Below are positions 4,945-5,722 of a stretch of DNA of 5,722 nucleotides, in pieces. Below the pieces are notes generated by a model. That model was given only the letters and a program-made list of their open reading frames with translations, was not told the DNA's origin and ran no database searches. The position numbers and the translations under genes were made by a program. Each line of letters begins with the position of its first letter. Positions within the stretch are counted from its first letter, which is position 1. The stretch spans positions 1 through 5,722 of the forward strand of contig CATPBQ010000023.1 of NCBI GenBank assembly GCA_955652795.1, read 5' to 3'. Source of the DNA: an uncultured Steroidobacteraceae bacterium (lineage in GTDB: Bacteria > Pseudomonadota > Gammaproteobacteria > Steroidobacterales > Steroidobacteraceae).

Positions 4945-5399
4945 TGAGAGCGATTCTTTCCATGCTGCTGTCGGTCCTGGCATTCGGCACGGTTGTGCCC
5001 CTGGCCCAAGCGCAGAATGTCGGCATCAGCGCAACGATCACCGGCGAAATTGTTCCCGGCGTGTATGGCCGGGTAGTGCTGGGTAACCGGCCACTGCCGC
5101 CGGTCCTCTACGCGCAGCCGGTAGTCGCCGAGCCGGTGGTGGTGGCTGAGCCAGTGCCGATGGAGCCGATCTATCTGCACGTGCCGCCGGGCCATGCGAA
5201 GCACTGGCGCGCGCATTGCCACGAGTACAACGCCTGCGACCGACCGGTGTATTTCGTGAGATCCGCCGAGTACGAACCCGGCTATCGTCCCGAGCGCCGC
5301 CACGAGGAGCACGAGCATGCTCACCATGGCGATCACGAAGAGCGGGGCGATGATCGCGGCGATCGTGACCACGAGCACGGGCATCATCACGACGACTAG
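4944..5399 (+). CDS. Secreted protein with histidine-rich C-terminal tail, function unknown
   Basis: The product is 151 residues. Residues 1-23 are a classic Sec signal peptide (MRAILSMLLSVLAFGTVVPL, then AQA), probably cut before Gln24. The mature part starts with a glycine/valine-rich segment (VGISATITGEIVPGVYGRVVLG, 26-47) and a Pro/Val/Glu repeat (QPVVAEPVVVAEPVPMEP, 58-75). A core with aromatic, His and Cys residues follows: YLHVPPGHAKHWRAHCHEYNACDRPVYFV (77-105), with Cys92 and Cys98 possibly forming a disulfide. The tail (120-151) holds 11 histidines among Asp, Glu and Gly, and looks like a divalent-metal-binding region. I have an impression of similar uncharacterised exported proteins in Burkholderiales and relatives, but no named family. 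ATG 4944 is preferred over GTG 4923 because AGAGGAG lies 8 bases before it and the signal peptide then starts normally. It appears to be a single-gene unit. Export is confident; metal binding is inferred from composition. Confidence 0.82.
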   Translation: MRAILSMLLSVLAFGTVVPLAQAQNVGISATITGEIVPGVYGRVVLGNRPLPPVLYAQPVVAEPVVVAEPVPMEPIYLHVPPGHAKHWRAHCHEYNACDRPVYFVRSAEYEPGYRPERRHEEHEHAHHGDHEERGDDRGDRDHEHGHHHDD

Positions 5400-5402
5400 A
5401 GC

Positions 5403-5437
5403 CGCCGCCCGCGCGAGCCCGGTACGCGGGGCCGGCG
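5403..5437 (+). terminator. GC-rich stem-loop after the His-rich protein gene, possible terminator
   Basis: CCCGCG (5408-5413) pairs with CGCGGG (5425-5430). The stem continues outward as CGCCG (5403-5407) with CGGCG (5433-5437), after a two-base bulge (5431-5432). The result is an 11-bp GC stem four bases after the stop codon. Only CTT follows, so no proper T-tract exists. A second, weaker pairing, GGGCC (5447-5451) with GGCCC (5462-5466), lies downstream. Confidence 0.4.
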
Positions 5438-5478
5438 CTTAGGTCAGGGCCCACCGCCTGCGGCCCCTCGCGTAACAG

Positions 5479-5502
5479 ACTTAAGTATCGACTTAAGTAT
5501 CG
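5479..5502. repeat. Tandem 12-bp repeat of a palindrome (ACTTAAGTATCG x2)
   Basis: ACTTAAGTATCG is repeated exactly at 5479-5490 and 5491-5502. Each unit contains the 8-bp perfect palindrome ACTTAAGT, centred 12 bases apart. The stretch is strikingly AT-rich for this GC-rich region and lies about 95 bases before the DUF748-like start. It could be a double operator or part of a promoter region. Confidence 0.6.
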
Positions 5503-5560
5503 CCCGCCGCTTGGGATCGCCGCGCGCGCGGAATACCGCCTGATGCCGGCGTCGATGTTC

Positions 5561-5566
5561 TAGGAT
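5561..5566 (+). promoter_or_regulatory. Possible -10 element for the DUF748-like gene
   Basis: TAGGAT matches the -10 consensus at 4/6 positions and lies 31 bases before ATG 5597, leaving a short leader that contains GGAG at 5584-5587. No convincing -35 hexamer is found 16-18 bases upstream, so an activator-dependent or alternative promoter is possible. Confidence 0.25.
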
Positions 5567-5596
5567 AGCCGCAAAAGAAGAACGGAGCGCGGATCC

Positions 5597-5722
5597 ATGG
5601 GCCGTTATCGACGTCATCTCATCGGGCTCGCCATTGTCGTCGTGCTCATCGGCGCGTACGCCGCGGCCGGCTTTCTCGCCGTGCCGTATTTCGCGCGCAA
5701 GGGCCTGCGGGATTTCGTAAAC
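5597..5722 (+). CDS. N-terminus of a DUF748/AsmA-like envelope protein (3' end outside window)
   Basis: Forty-two codons are visible before the window ends. The sequence has a short basic N-terminus (MGRYRRH), one hydrophobic helix (about residues 8-29) and then VPYFARKGLRDFVN. This pattern of basic start, transmembrane helix, 'A-G-F-x-x-V-P-Y-x-x-R-x-x-L' is how DUF748 proteins begin. These are large AsmA-superfamily proteins anchored in the inner membrane with a long periplasmic part, and some relatives are implicated in lipid transport to the outer membrane. GGAG (5584-5587) lies 9 bases before the ATG and fixes the start. The family call rests on the N-terminal pattern only, so another single-helix anchored protein is possible. 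Confidence 0.6.
   Translation, partial: MGRYRRHLIGLAIVVVLIGAYAAAGFLAVPYFARKGLRDFVN

Overview
This is a GC-rich chromosomal window that looks like a free-living member of the Pseudomonadota. GC-rich third codon positions, a DUF748-type envelope protein, an AlgI-type acyltransferase and a His-tailed secreted protein of a kind I associate with beta- and gammaproteobacteria all fit. The genus cannot be fixed from this stretch. I see no insertion sequence, CRISPR array, phage gene or RNA gene; this is ordinary chromosomal housekeeping and envelope territory with small regulatory curiosities between the genes.

Layout: (1) 1-519 is the C-terminal part of an APC-type amino acid permease, with a perfect 9-bp inverted repeat across its stop codon. 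(2) 612-1091 is a stand-alone PhnB-like VOC (glyoxalase-fold) protein. (3) 1092-1277 is a 186-base gap holding stem-loops and a weak possible promoter. (4) 1278-2693 and 2668-3834 form a tightly coupled two-gene unit: an AlgI-like MBOAT O-acyltransferase and a membrane-anchored protein with SGNH-hydrolase-like motifs. The genes overlap by 26 bases. (5) 3836-4087 (minus strand) encodes a small six-cysteine, zinc-ribbon-like protein. It converges on the previous gene with one base between the stop codons and diverges from the next. (6) 4165-4836 is an SRAP-domain protein (YedK/HMCES type). (7) 4944-5399 is a secreted protein with a conserved-looking core and a histidine-rich tail. It has a duplicated Shine-Dalgarno segment and a direct repeat in its likely promoter. 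(8) 5597-5722 is the N-terminus of a DUF748/AsmA-like protein cut by the window end, preceded by a tandem repeat of an 8-bp palindrome.

How the genes work together: only the MBOAT/SGNH pair is clearly a functional unit. By analogy with AlgI and AlgJ/AlgX, the MBOAT would pass acyl groups across the inner membrane and the SGNH-like partner would place them on an envelope glycan. No polymer biosynthesis genes lie beside the pair, so the acceptor is unknown. The pair is the best candidate here for something not fully described. The remaining genes look like independent units, including a DNA-repair protein and a putative metal-binding secreted protein.
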